From Rhea pennata (Eukaryota; Chordata; Aves; Rheiformes; Rheidae), in assembly GCF_028389875.1 (NCBI RefSeq), contig NC_084667.1, positions 64,644,570-64,708,569 of the forward strand: DNA of 64,000 nucleotides, given 5' to 3'. The translations under genes and the position numbers were made by a program. Below, piece after piece: positions 1-15,400 of this stretch. How positions within the stretch are numbered: position 1 is the first letter of the stretch; every line of letters starts with the position of its first letter. Below the pieces are notes generated by a model that worked only from the letters and a program-made list of their open reading frames with translations, did no database searches and was not told the origin of the DNA.

Positions 1-408
1 CATTTACCCTCATGCAACAGGCTACACACACATACCACCCACCACTCAAACACAGATAAGGAACAGACAGAGGAATGAAGAACATTTTCAGTCCTCATGC
101 CAACACCCTGAAGCCGATATAAATAAGACAAAACATGATGTGGGCCAATAAGGGATTATAATTCTCAATAAGACAGAGAAATACTGTTTTTCTTAGGGTT
201 TTGCTACAGTGCTTGCTTATTCTTGGAATAATAGGGTCTTACTTTAAATTTTCATTTGCTCAAACAAATACCTCATATTAAAAATTCTTCAGTATAACTA
301 TTCCACTTTTTTCTGGAACCAAATAGGAATAACTTGGTAGTAATTCAACATAATTTACACAATTTTCTTATTTTTAACAGATTTCAATTCATTTAGACCA
401 ATCAATAC
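1..408 (-). other. TALPID3 intron, truncated by window edge
   Basis: AT-rich sequence downstream of coding exon 18. I see no exon with TALPID3 similarity and no repeat here. The next exon must lie outside the window. Confidence 0.6.
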
Positions 409-516
409 CTGTATTACAGTACTGACAGGAGGAAGTGCCATTTCTGAGCCTGGAAGTTCATGGTTTAAACTCACACTGCCACTTGAAATACTGTCAATAT
501 CTACGTTTGGTAATAC
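409..516 (-). CDS. KIAA0586: TALPID3 coding exon 18 (residues 892-927), last one in window
   Basis: 108 nt (phase 0-0) between acceptor cctattttag and donor ACAG|GTATTGAT. Begins [12 protein letters not shown] (human VLPSVDIDSISN). The remaining C-terminal exons lie beyond position 1. Confidence 0.94.
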
Positions 517-3500
517 CTAAAATAGGAAAAAAAAAAAGAAAAAAAAGATCCAATCTGAAAAATCTATGTTTCAGTTCAGCTACTATCACCAAACTTTGTA
601 CATTCTCTTCTTTTACTTGCTATTGAGTCACTACATTCTTCACAAATCCTCTTTTCTCATACCTGCATCTGCTAATAACCTGATTCTAAAAACAGAATAC
701 TACAATACACAAAAAGTAACCCCTGATAAATACTCTCTTCTCTTCTTCCAGAGCCTGATTTCTTCTGTTCTCTAATCACTCAGGTTAACATCTTGATTTT
801 TAACTATAGTAGGCTGCTAACTCCCTGATACTTTGTGTTGCATATAAATATATCCATAACTATTTACACAATAGATGCCCTAATTCTATTCATATGAATT
901 AGTTAGACTGTGTGTTTTACTTGCATTTACATTATGTTTGCTTATAAGTCACTGTGTAGATTGGTCACTGTCTTTATTTTGTCATACATCTGGCATGGTA
1001 AAATAAAGGGATGACTGTTGAATAACATAGCTTGTAATAGAGGCATGTCCACTACAGCATCAAAAAAAAATTTTTTTTGAAGAACAGGTGCACAATGCAT
1101 GAAGTTTTAAACACTAGTTTAAGTCTCTGGGGAAAAAGAAAAAGTTACCTTAAACAATTAAGAACTAACTGAGTGAAATAATACAAAAAGGTATGTGAGT
1201 GCCATACAGTGACATAGGAAAGGAATGAACCACATACTCTGTTTCTGTTTAACTTCGAGTTCCATGAATGATTTATATCTAAAAGGTGTATGTAGGAGTG
1301 TGAATATTCTCAACAATCTGAATTCAAATTACTCAACACGTAAAGAAACATTTACTTCCTTGACAATAGATTTATGTAATAAAAACTAGAAGGACTTCAG
1401 TGGTTGATTAATCAGGAGTGAAATTCTTGGGACTAATACCATACTTGAAACAGAAATCTTAAAGACTAAAGCATTCAGCCAAGAAAAGTGATATTTATAT
1501 TAATACATTTATTATTTCAAGTTTGTTCTGGCTTGAAAATTTCCTTTAAAAAACAAGAAAGCATGGGATATTATATGACACAGGACTATTTTACAAATAA
1601 CATGCATTGCTGACTTGCAGGAGAAATTATTATTCTATTTTGGTTAAATAATAAAAAATACTGTTAAAGTATGAACAAAAATATCAGCAAATAACAACCA
1701 CCTTTTGCTCACTCCATGCCATAAACTTCTAATGCTTACAGAAAAGCATCTACAATGTCAAAGTAACTTGCTGATGGATGTAATTATGTCTGTAGTTAGC
1801 ATTTATGTATAAACAGAAAAGTCATCACTCTTGATACATACTTGTACGGACAGTTGAGGTGGATCCTTTTTCTCTGATCTCATCTCTATTACAGCTATGT
1901 TTGGTTTCTTTGTCTGAATTGTTGGCTTTGGTGGCACTGGAGGAAGAGAGGTTGTAACTGTAACAGGGTGTGGTTTGCCTATAACTACTCCAGCAGGTTG
2001 CAGTGAGACATCACTGATTTGTGTTTGACCTAAGGAAAGTTTTAAAATAAATAAATAAATACATAAATCTTGAGAACAAGTCAGTAAAATAAAAAAATTA
2101 ATTAAAATACAATTCTGGGTGTCTAGGTTTCACATAGACTGAGCTTATGCACAATTATAGAGCAAATCAAAATGTCCTCTATTATCTATTATGCTAAAGC
2201 CTAGTATTTCACCAGGTAGATTTAAGCTTTTCCCAATACAAATTTGAAACACTGACATTTTTCAGATTATGAATCCGTTCCGAGCTGTTTATTTGACTAC
2301 GGTGACACCTACTGCTGAAAACAAGAATAACTACATTATCTTTCCTGGTTAAGAATTGTTACCATACATGCTTCACCTCCCTCACACTTTCCTAACCACA
2401 AATATTATGACACTAAACACAGCATCCCTCAAATTTTAATTTGAGGCTCTCTATCCTGTATAATTATTTTCTTTAAATTCTGACCTAATATTAAACTTTC
2501 CCCAAACAAGGCCAATAAACAGGCTCTATAGAAGGTCCAAAAATACAGACACAATAATTATAAAATAGTTGGTTTGACACAATGCTGCTGAAGCCATTGG
2601 GTTGAAGTTATTGGAAGTGATGACTCCAAGGGCCAATGGTTCGGTTTCTGTTAATATGGGTGCCAAACACAATGCTAGAACAAGAACTCTAGAAATGGAG
2701 CGTGTACCAAGGAAGGTATGTACAGTTATACTGCTATACACAGCTATATTGCTCTGCCAGAGAGTAGTTAAATATGTAGCACGAAAAGGAGAAGAACCAG
2801 AGGATTCTGAACTGCTACCATATATTAACCTACACAGATCCCCATCTATAGGTATTTGATCCTACCTAGTGGAATAGCCATAGGAATTAGATGACCTTCA
2901 AGTGGACCACAGTCAGCAGGTGCATCTCTACTTGGACTGAAGAGATACTGCTTTTCGTGGGTAGGCACAGGCAAAGGATGCGGTTTCTTAGGGCTGGTTA
3001 CCACCTTCTGTGTGTAAGAACATGTTTGCGTTCTTGCTGACTTTACCTTTGTACCTGAAACAAGAACCAGATACATCGCATATCATCAATGCCTGTACAA
3101 ACACAGTAATATCATAGTCACTAATTAAGCTGTTTGACTGAAAGTTATAAACTTCTGCTGTGAGATGGAGGAAGTGAAGGGGATAGGCAGGAAGGGAGGA
3201 ATCCAAGAGTGGTAAGTTGTATATCTCAGTAGTAACAGCTGTGAATTTTTGTGCATCAGAATCTAACAAATAAGCAGACAAATAAGCACACTGAAATGCA
3301 AAGAAAAGGGATGGTAATAGGCTGGAATGAAATGTACAGCTGAGCAGTTAAGAAAAATCCATGCCAAATTCATAATGATCCAATCATATATTTCACAAAG
3401 TGAATGACTGAGATGAAGAGATAATAGGACAGGTAGGAAAAAAAAAGGAGTTCTTCAGGTCCATATCAAACGCAGAACCTAGTTCAATACCAAAATTAAA

Positions 3501-6500
3501 CCACACTAGTGATGAACTGAGAACTGCTATGGCCAGTCAGATGTTGAACAACTGACAGTATCTTGGTTAAAATATCTTTTCTTCATAGTACACACCCATG
3601 TCATATAATTTCTTCATTCTCTTTTTGCACAATGTTTGAAACCAAGCAATCAATAAAGGTAGATGAAAATGACTGCAGAAATGAGCAGATTATCCTGTTG
3701 GTATTTATGAAAGGAGAGGGAAAAAAAATACAATGGACTGCGTATTCAGTACTGCAGGGAAAACTCCTATATAAAGATCATTTAGTTTAATACTCTTAGT
3801 TCTCCTTCCATTCAAATTACATGCACAACTTAATATAGGTTCACAGAATTTGAAAACAAACAACAAACAGTTCTAAGGTTGTAAGCTTGTAAAATCAGAA
3901 GAAAACCATCACGATTACCTAGCATGGCCTTTTAGATCACACAGGCTATCTGAAACCCCAAAGTAATGTTTGAACTACAGTACAGCTCTTAGAACACCAT
4001 GCAAGTTTTTTTGTTGTTGTTTTTTTAAGGCAAAGGTGGAGAATATAATCAGACTTTAATCTGCTGTTCATATGATTAACTGCCTAAATTTTATAAATAT
4101 GCACTTTGTCTCCAGCCCCAAAATCAACAGGTATTCAAAGGAACAGGTATAACCTATGGATTCCCAGTTTCAGACTCACTGTTATTGGAAAATAAAGCTG
4201 TAATTAATACCTATACATCTTGACTTGCAACTTCAAGGAAGCACTGATTTTTTTGGCCCAATTTTGCAAATAAATTCTCAAAGAGCCACCTAAAAGAAAT
4301 CTGTATTTAACAATGCCTTTTCTACTTAAAGCAGAGAAGAACATTTATGCCAATGTTGCATATCTTGCTGTACATGCATGAAAGTTCTTATTTAATCTAT
4401 ATTCTTGAAAACAGTAGATACTATGGGCACATTAAACTCTGGAATTCAAATACAGACAAAGTTCTCAAAGTGACTCCAGCTTGATCCACGAGATGTCTTC
4501 ATTTTAGATTACAGTTTACATTCAACTTAGGATTTAATGAAAATTATTAATCTTTATCTCAATGGATAAAAACTGCCAGATAGATCCCCAAAAGAGTTGA
4601 CAATTGAGTCATGAAACAAAGGTTCTTCTATTGCTATTTTGTAGGAGTTAGGAAAATGAACCTGGAAAAAATCACGCGGGTAACAACTCAGTATGTTCAC
4701 CACAGCTGAAAAGCATCATTTTACTCCTCTCTTGTTTCTAATCACCCCCTTTTATTTATTCATGAGCAGTTAACACATGGCAAGAAAAACACTCACGTTA
4801 GCTCTGTTCATACTTAATAATGTCATAATTATTTGAAGAATAAAAGTTAACCATGATAAAATTTAGGAATAATAAAGATTCATAATGTGGCATACAGCAA
4901 TGCAGATAAGGGAATAAGCCAATGCACTGAAGAAGTGGCATTTTAGTACACACAAATTATGGGTTATAAGCCTAGGAAAAAGAAAGAAAAAGCAAGTCGT
5001 AACTTCAATCTGAGAACGCAGGTCAGAAAGCAGTGCCTCTGAGAAAAGGCTTTAAGGTCACGTTGGATAAGCAATGCAATGAGAAATCATAATACAACAC
5101 TGTGGTTAAATAGAGTAATGTAATCTTAAAATGTCTCAACAGGAGAGCAGTGAAACAGAGTAGAAGACTTCCATATATGATGACACTACATTCAGTTCTA
5201 CTTGGTATCTCTGTAAACATTAAAATAGTTTGGACATTAAAAGCTTCTTTAATTTTGTTAAGAAAGTTACATAGAAACCGAAGTAGCTGCAAACTGAAGC
5301 CAAGCACATTATAAACCAGTTACTAAATTTAAAGCATTGCATTTACTTTTGAACAGTGAGATATCTAGCCACAGGAAGAAGTAATTAAGGTTAGAGTTTC
5401 TGATGTCTTTAAACGATGAGTACATGCCTTTCTGCATGTACTCTTTAGTCAAAGACAAATTATTCTTTCGTCAAAGACAAATTCCTGGAGTCATCAACAG
5501 GGTAAAGAGATAAAATTTAGTGGCTTGTGATTTAGAAGAGGTCATACTATGATCTAATAATCCCTCCGCCCTTGAACTTTTGAGTAAAAGCAGAATTTGG
5601 CAAGATATCTGTAATACCACTAAGTTGCAAACACAAGGTTCTTGCAGTAAGAATGATTAAGTACTGTACACACAGCACTTCATTTTAATTGCTTTCCACT
5701 CCCCCTCCTCCATAAAGTTTATTTGCACTGGGCAGAAATTTGGCATTTGATTAACCTGAGGTTTTTTTTTAAAAAAATGTTTTACGTATACTTCAGTTAA
5801 AATTATGCAAGAAAACAATTTTTTAAAGAAACACTCTCTTACTCATATAATGTGATTTCTTTTTCCAACTTCCCAGAAAAATTCAAGTATTACTCACTAC
5901 AGTTTATTTGCAAAGAAAATGGTTGAGAAATTTATAAAATGACTGAGAAGAGACTCTCCAGATGGCCATGGCAGTCTTAAACAAACATCCTTGTTCTAAC
6001 ACTAATTTAAAACTAGCTAAATGGACTGCTCTAACAAAAAATAATGTCATTTTAATAAGTCTGGATCTTCTAGCCAATCAAACTCAAGGCCAACTCCTTT
6101 CAACAATTTTAAAGCATTTATCACCTGGTATATCAAGGCCAGGAAGGGGAATCTGTGGGTGCAATCCCATAAAGGAAAGAAAACAACCATGCTTAATGCA
6201 AGCAAGATTTCTGTGTTTTCTAAGAATCTGCTGCTTTTAAATGCATATGCAACTTTGCTTCATTTTATTTGCACTCCCACAACAGAAGAGTTCGTATCTC
6301 TTTCCCGTTTTATTATTTATACTATCCTACCACAACAGCATCTTTCAGAATAGCAGTCCACAAAAACAGTTAACAATTTTGACTTCACTAGACTGATGTG
6401 AAACACAGAAGTATTACACTTTCTTTTTATTGATTTTATTGTTTATTAAGATGTGGAAAAGCACAAGCACTAAGCAACTTGATCAATTGTCACGTAAAAA

Positions 6501-9426
6501 GAGTCACAGACAGGTAAAGCCAATGTTTTAAGTACTGAATAAATGCCAGTATCAAATAAATAATGACCTCAGTCTAAAGCCATTAAAATCAAAAAGCCTG
6601 GAAATAGGTCATAGGAGTGTTATTGTAGGAAGTGACACAAAAAATATCCATCTTCTTCTTTTCTTTCCTTAGATGAGAATATAAAGGTTTCTTACTTTGT
6701 TTACTCTCAAGATATAGACAAAAATATAACTTTCTGTAATTACAGTCCAACATGACAGAGAGAAATGAACTTTATGATGGCTTTATTATTGCAAACACAC
6801 ATGCTGCTGTAGTGCCATAGCATGACTTAAGCGACTTGGAAGAGAATCACTTTGGGTAAAGGCTATCCAGAGTTCATTCTGTTTTTAAGTAAATAGCTTT
6901 TAAACTGTATCAGTCACTGTATCAGTCACATTCAGGGGTTCAGGAAGATTAAATGTGGCACAGATCTAGAACTTAGTATTCTCTTTCATCTGCTAATCAC
7001 CTCTAACAGAAAACAAGCTAAAGCATTGGACTGGCTTGTTACAGCTGCATGCAAGCTGCACCTTTAAATCTAACAGAGTACCAAATTAAACATGGTATTG
7101 GTGGAAGACTGTTAGTATCAAATGACCTACTTTTTATTAAGATAAGATTTGTACAAGGGAGGCGGAGAGTACGACATACTTTTTCTGACTCTTTAGAAAG
7201 TATTATTTCTGAAATGATGGAATTGGCCTCCCAGGAAAGGTTATGCCCTCCAAAGAACCACAGCCCTATAAATACTGAGGAAAAAACTGTAATTTAGGAC
7301 TCAGTGAAAGCAGAACTGCTAATAAAATATTCTTTAAAGGACTGTCTGTTCTCAGTTCAAGTCTTAGAAGTCACTGTATTGTAGTCTAAGCTAACTTAAT
7401 TCTTGCTAACATATTTTATTCAAAAAATTCTGTGCAGAATAAACTAAACTGCAGAGTCAGCAGTCAAAAATAGTGACATAGTACACCAGTCCTTCAAATC
7501 AGTATATTGACATCTTTTACAAAGAAAGAAACGTATTAAGAGAGGTAAAATTAAGAATACAACTAACACAATTAGCAGTTCTCAATTTTCTCTTCAATCA
7601 CTGTATATAATACTAAAGTTCTCTCTGTTTTAAAATAGAGTAATTTTGAAAGCTCTTCTGGATTTTTGCCAGAACTATTAACCACATTATCAGAAGAAAT
7701 ATGAGAATTTCTAATACTCTCTACATAGATCATAACTAGCTCTAGAGCATAGGTAAGAATAGCACCAAAGATTAGGCTACACCTAACAACACATTCCTGT
7801 ACTACTTCGTGGATTTATCACTGTGAACATCCATCATAATGTCAAAAAGAATAGCAGGGCTTGTCTTCAAAGAAATATATTCAGTGTTTTATACCATACA
7901 TTTTCCTGGTCTAAAAATATGGTCTCATTAAGTAGCTGCCTTCATCACGTTAATCTCTTATATTTTATACAGAACATGCCTATTTTGATACATGTTCACG
8001 ATAATAAAAAACACACATAAGACTTTAAATGAGACAGTTAAGATTGCAATGACTAGCAAAAAGCATAACAGGTTTGAAAATTATTACCTTCTGATTTTAG
8101 TATTTTGCTTACAGCAGTAAAGAATGGAATTAAAACAATATTTCCATCAGTTAGATAACTTTAACAAATTAGTACAAAGAAAAAAAAAGTTATGCTTTGC
8201 ATTTAAGCCTGATTTGTCTGCCAAAAGAAGTTACCTGCATTTAGTGAACTCAGCTGATGCCTTTTGATTAATATGTCTTTCCATATTTTCAGGTTAACAG
8301 ATGTAATCTTCTAACCCTTCTATTTCAATTTTCATTTTTCAATTCACATATTAAAGGTGGGACAAGATATACCAGGTTTCCTTAATTTTTCAGTTCCCAA
8401 TAGATTCCTTAAATCCATATGAATCAGTCACTTAACTGACATGACTGGATAAACCTGACATGAAGAATACATGCCTCTCGACAATCTTTATCAAAAGCTG
8501 GGTTAACCTTCTGACACACTCTGCTTCCAGGCGCTTATGCTGTTCTTCTGGCAATTCTATTGCTTAACTTTCAGATTTCCATAACAATAAATATATACCA
8601 ATATGTTTACTAAATTCAGAATTAAGTATGAATTTGACAATCTAAAATAGGTCAGATACATTCTGAGCTGTTTTGAAACTCTATTTTCACAATATTTAAC
8701 TTTGAAAAGAGCATCTCTTAACCCTACAGGTGTTGCTTAAGCTTTACACCGAAGAGCGGTAAACTATGAGTAAGTATTTTAAGCTAGACAAGGAATTTCT
8801 AATAAAAAGCTCTGGAAAACAAGACTTTCTTCACATCAAATAATTACTTACCTCTAATGCACTCTATCACTTTAGGTCTTTGAAGCTTAGACTTGGGAGA
8901 GGGAGAGTTGAATCTTAGGTATGGTGCTTTTCTAAGCGTGCTACGATGGCCCTGGTAAATTGGTTTCCCATAAACTTGGCACAAATACTCTTCATTTTGC
9001 ACCACTGCACTTCCAAATCCCTGCCACAAGAGAAAAAAATGCTTAACAGCTTTTCCATGTGTGAAAGTTAAACACATCATTACTTTGGACCTTTTTCCAG
9101 TTTTACCTGTCGCAAAGTCTCATGAAGAATTTAAGATTATCAAGTTCCGTGATCAATAGTATATATTGCATGTAGACATGTGTGCATTTCTATAAACTTA
9201 CTATCAGCTGGATGAAATAGCTGGCACTGTGTAAGATGAAATCATAACATGGCAATGAACTCTGCACTATTATACACAACTAGCTTAGGTTTCTACAGCA
9301 CATGAAAACAAAGGCAATTCTGACAACAGAAATCCACAAGACAGAGCTATTCTATTTTCATTTAAAATTATCACAGTTGCACATATAAACACTACAATCT
9401 AAAACATTGCAGTCATTATCCCCCCC

Positions 9427-9460
<34 letters not shown>

Positions 9461-12400
9461 CCCTACTTGGGAACTTACATCTGCCTTTTTTTCTTTCCTT
9501 TGCAAACCTCCAGAAGGATAAGTTCTTAACGTCTGTTTTCTCATGTTATCTTCTGCTTGCTTCTGCAATGGCTTAGCTGCAGATAAAGACTTCTTTGTCG
9601 GGAACCCTTGGATTTTCTGAGTTTCTGCTTTACTTTCTTTATTGGTCTTCATAGCCTTATTGTTCTGGGTTCTCTTGATCCATGGAACCTTTTGATCATA
9701 TTTCACTTGATCAAAATCATTCCTTGCCAATTCAGTCTGAAAATAAAACATAAAAGTAATAAAAGGAGATTTTACATTTAAGGCTATTAGAAGAGTCTAT
9801 GGATAACTTCGAAGTTCAGAGAAATGATCTGTTTTTCATATTAGTCAGCAACAGCGACCAAGTAACTTTCATTAAGCAATGGAAGTCTTAAAATAGAGGT
9901 AAATATTTTATTATAGGAAACTATATGCTAGTAATAAAAGGCAGTTTTCTCATGTTTTGAAACTGAGAGTAAATCATGTTAACTGTCTATGTTAACAACG
10001 TCAGAGTGAAAAATAAAATGTACAAACTTTGAACTCATTTTTTCCAGCCATACCTGGATTTCTAGGCTGATTGCCTTAATCCACTCATCCACAGTCTTTC
10101 TGATACGAATCTCCTCCAATACATCTCTGAAATGTAAGAGTGAGCTATTTTAGGTCAGTACTTCTTAAATTGCACAGATTTGTTCCTGGAAAAGTAGCAG
10201 CCTTTCCTATGGAAGGCTGTAGGAACAGAAGAAAAACCTAGGATTATGAACCTCCAAAAGGCACTGAGCATATCTTATGCTAGTTTCCCCAACTTTTTTA
10301 AAAACATTAATGCTACCTGCAAAAGCTCACCTGCTTCTACGTACTAACATTGTCACAAACTTCTTTAAAGAAGTGACACTCATGTATTGGTTCCTATTTT
10401 GATCAAGAATTGAAAAATCAAAGGAACAAAGAAGTTCTGACTCAACAAAGATAAAAGCAGATGCCGAAAAATACCACTTTCTCTAAAAGGTTATTATAGC
10501 AAATATCGTGCCTGCTTTTTTTAAAAAAGTCACAGTAGTTTTAACAAGAATATTATAATTATGATTTAAGCAGGCGTATTTAACACAATTGACTAACCAA
10601 GCAGAAGTAAATTCAAAAGCCAATGATTTTTTGTAGGATGAGTAGAACATTTACAGGTTTATGAAGCCTGTTAAGGAAAGTCTTTCAAGCCCTGAATCAT
10701 GAAACCAGTCGCTGGTTTTCCCACTTACGCAAGTCTGCGTACAAAAAGCTATATTCCCACTTGTCATGACAACAGAACTGTTTGTCCACACGTGAATTTG
10801 TCCTGTGTTATAATTTAGATTTAAGTTCTGGGGCACAGATCAGACCCGAGAAGTAACCACCACCTATCCAAAAAAATTCAAATCACATCTGGAGATTCAA
10901 AAACATATGAAGCTCAAGAGAATCATCTCATGATTGTTATAAATAAGCAGTAAACCTCTTTTCAGGGAACTGCAGTGGTTCTTCAATGCATGCAATTGAA
11001 AAAAATGTAAGAGAAGTAATGTGCATATAAAAATACTAGTAGCTACATAAGGCATCGAGTAACAGGGTCTAACCTGTTTGTAGTCAAGGCGTTAATGAAA
11101 GTATACATGGCATCCCCATCTTTTGCACGAATAATGGCTTCCAAATTTTCTTCAAGGACTTTTTTATTGTTTTGAACTCCTCTCAAAGTTCTTTCAGCAT
11201 CCTTCAGCATAGATTTTGGTGCTTTAACTTTATGAAGTATGGATGGTTTAATGAGCTGATGCTGCTCAGAAAGATCAGGTGCAACAGTAGGTTTTTTTAA
11301 CTAAAATTGAAGCAGAACAGTTGTTTTTTAATCAGAGATTGTAACCATATAATTTTCTACACATTGACCAGAATTACTATTGGTCTATTATCAACTCGTA
11401 GTCCAGCATACAAAATAACCGTCCAAGTGTACTATTATCAACTTCAGAGTTACCAAGGAACATTAAATATTTTGCAAAATACTGAAAAGTCAAACAAATG
11501 GAAAGAGATTCAAAAGCTCTCAGGTATTAACTCTTAAATGCAAACCTACCAAATATGAGAAGTAATGCTAATAAAGCATAAACACATGTGAAAAAATGGC
11601 ACTCAGATATATGAAGTGGATACCACATGGGAATCTCTCCATGCAATAGGATTTAAGCAGCATTAAAAAAAAGTAAAAACAATTTTCTCTAAATATGCAC
11701 TCATTTGACATCAGTCTGTCCCAAGAAACATCAATATACATGAACTTTAACACAGACACACACTTACCATCACCATGATCCTCTGTTTTACTCACTTTTG
11801 GTTTTCATAAGAAACAAAGAAGTATCTATCAGCCATTTACTTTGCAGAACTCTTTTATAAAAAAATCAAAACCAAACCCATATTAGCTACTAAATGGAAA
11901 TGGAAGGAACACTAGTACACAGGGAACAAGCAACCATACAACTACAGGTCTCACACTCCTTATGAAATGCAAAAGCCAACAAAATAGAGCTTCATTTCCC
12001 AGAAAAGAAGCAAAAAAAAAAAAACGTATGTAAGGAAAACGAAAAAATCATCTCTCTTCACCTTCCCCCCCAAAAAAGACCCCACCCTTTAATAGACTCA
12101 GAGAGTATGAACTGAACAAAGTTTCTCAGATCAAAAATTAGTTTGGGCTTTAAGGAGACTCTTTTTTAAGCCATAACAAAACAAAAACTTCTGATCTAAC
12201 AGGCGTAATTACTGAAGCATAGCTGACAGGAAAAAAGAGAAACAAACATGCTGATCCTGTGACTTTGGTTTTGCCTGGTAAGGAAAGGACAATTTTCCAA
12301 ATTATTTGTGAATTTTATGTAGGTTTCATTTCAAAATGAAGCCTTTGGACAAATACTAGCTCAGCAAGACAGCTGAAATTTGTGAAAAGCATAACAAATG

Positions 12401-15400
12401 TAGATACACATTCGATGCAATCTTAAAATGGCAAGGACTTGCCAATTACACGGAGAGCACGAAATAGTAACTCTATTAGCAGTCCACACCCTGAGTATTT
12501 GAGGAGGCATCTTTCCACCCAACATTTGTATTAGACTTCCCTCTGGCCAGTTCAAAGATTGAAAAAGACAAGTCAAAGAACAAGTTAAACCTTACTTTGA
12601 TTAACTTAGTCTAAATATAACAGCAACTTTTCCAAAAAACTACAGGCATGCAACAGTTATAATAGTATCACCTCATTGTAAGCATATTCAACACAGTTTT
12701 AGTATTACACTACTATAAAAGAAGTTAACACAAAATTCAAGTGATACCTTAATAAGATCATTCATGTCTGATTTCCATGAATTTGCTTCCTAAAAAGACA
12801 GAAGAAGAGGAGCCTTTGAAACTTATCCAGAGACAGGTGTGAATAAATCAGATCACTTTAACTGGATAGAAAGAATGTTTTGACCTACTGAACCTCACTG
12901 CTCACTTCTTTTGGATTAGAGCACCAGCTTCTGCTCTACCTCCACCTACCCCCATTACTTCAGACCCTCCATTCGCTTGTTTAACAAAGCCAGTGGTCAT
13001 TTATCCCAAACATCTGAGAGTCATTTATGTCAACTGTCTCTCTCTCGGTCTTCTGTCCTGCCCTGCTTTTTGTTGCTTATACTAAGTGATGCTATTTAAC
13101 ATAACTCTTTGGCAACAGTAATATACAGATATCTCCTAAGTAAATAGGGTACATAGCATCCATTCATTTACCAGTAAAAACAGTTAAACAAGCAATCCTC
13201 TACTTTGTTATAAAATCTATAAACTAGATGGAGCATCAACTATACTGTAAGATATTAGATGAGGCTGCATCTTTTAAAGATAGAGCAAATTGAATAACTT
13301 GCATGTAATACATGTAATGAAATATGCAAGCTGAAACCTTCAATCACAGAAATGAACTAATAGAATCAAAGTTATTATGTTCCAAGATAATTCAAACTTG
13401 TGAATTTTCAAGTCTTCTTCTTTCCCACTGCTTATATTCACAAAAACAGAGAAAACCACAACAGATGGCCTAAATGATCAGGTACACTTTGCTTCCATAC
13501 AGAACCAGGCTAGATAGACAAAAGCCTCAGTTTTCAAAAACCAAAAAACAGTTACATGTTGCTAGCACAGAACCATTGTATCAGCACAAAATCATCAACA
13601 CACACACACACACACAGCAACTATATGACAGGTAATTCTTTGGAAACAGCACTTTTTCTTAAAAGAAATGGCAAAATGAGAATGCAAGAAACTTAAATCA
13701 CCCCTAATGCTGACTGTCCTTAAGTAGACCATTTTTCTTTCCCAGAATGGGAAAGTTACAGCTGCTCCGTAGCTCCAGGATTACAGGGACTCAGCAGAAA
13801 ACAGGCATTTAAATAAACAAAACAAAGATAAAAAATATTAAAAAAACACTACATCACTGATTTTTACTGTTATATGTTTGATAGAACAGGAGTAAGAAGC
13901 TCTAAAATCTAGTTTATTGCACATTCATTATTTAGGATCAAAGGTTTTCTTAGCCTTCTTTATTCAAATTCTTGGCCATCCTCATAATATGGTCTTTACC
14001 TGCAACATATTGTGCATTTCTCTTCTCAGTTGGCCAAGATCTTGAAGTAGATCATCTGCTTTTTTCACCGTTTTCTCAATTGAACTGGAATTTTGGAAGG
14101 ACCTTTCAAAAGCAGAGAACGAGTTTGCATGCAAAATGGTAGGTCTGATAGGAAAAATACTCTTTATTAAAATTCTCATGCCTCCTCAAGTCAATCAGAA
14201 AAGCACCTGACTTCTACACTGACTACTTGAACACGTATTTTAAGTACAGGAGTCCCAAAACTTTACACAAAACAGAATGTGCTTTTCTGCCCGAGGTTAC
14301 AGACAGGTTACTGTGTTTACTCTGTTTATCACTTATACCTTGAGATATAATTTTGTATTTTCAACAGTGAAACTATATACAAAATTCAGATGTATGAGAG
14401 CAACATTAACTTTGAAAATCTTTTCATTTGAAGCAATTACTAGCATTTTTGTTCATACTATCCTAAATAAAACACTGAGTCTGTAGCTGTTTCTAACTAT
14501 TTTTGTGAAATTATGACATCAAATTATCAGCTGTGGAAAACTATGCTTTAGACTGGATGGCTAAGAAGATTTCCTAACCTAAAGCTTAGAAATAGACAGG
14601 CTAGTGTTGCTCATTCCCAACAAAATGTTTTCATAAAGCTCCCATAAGCAGGCAGCTTAAGAGTCCACTGATGAGGGGAATCCCTCCTTAACACAATACA
14701 ATACTTGTATAACTGACTTCCTGACATGACTTCTCAAGCAGTTTCAATAAAAGAAATATGTTTGGAAGAAAGGAGAGCACTGCAAGTGATTCCCACTGAC
14801 CTCTGAGAATGGTCGTTACCAACTACCCTTAACAACTGGCCTTATTTACCTCATATCATAGAAATCCCTCTGTGCCCCAATATTTTACTTGAAGCATAGC
14901 TTTGTTGGATTCAAGGTCCACACAAGTGATTCTATTACATCATCGATATTTAATACATCTTTCTCAACCTCATTAAAACAAAAGATCTACCTCAATTTTG
15001 AATTGTTACATTCATTTACCCATCTCTCTTGGAATGCCAGCTCCTTTTATTACTGTTTGATGTTGCATTCTCAGAAGACTCAATTTGCCTCAGTGGAGTC
15101 TCTTGAGAATTCAGAATATGCTCAAGAAGTCTTCCTCCAACTAAAACAGAAAAGAAAGAAAGTTACACCCACTGTTAAGCTTGTTCAATACATTTAACAC
15201 TTTCTTCTCCTTTCCAGATAGTTCACAATTAGGTAATATTCACCAAAAGTAGTAAACATACATATATATTTTTTCTTCTTACGTATTTACTTCAGTAAGG
15301 ATAAGTCTAATCAAAATGTTCACATCTGTCTATCTTACTATGATTAATCTGCATAGCAAAGCAAGAACACAGATGAAAGAAACTGGGACATTCATTAACT

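Noticed and set aside
7049-7297. 82-codon plus-strand frame in TALPID3 intron 15
   Set aside because: No domain, no splice context and no similarity known to me; a frame of this length is expected by chance in 64 kb.
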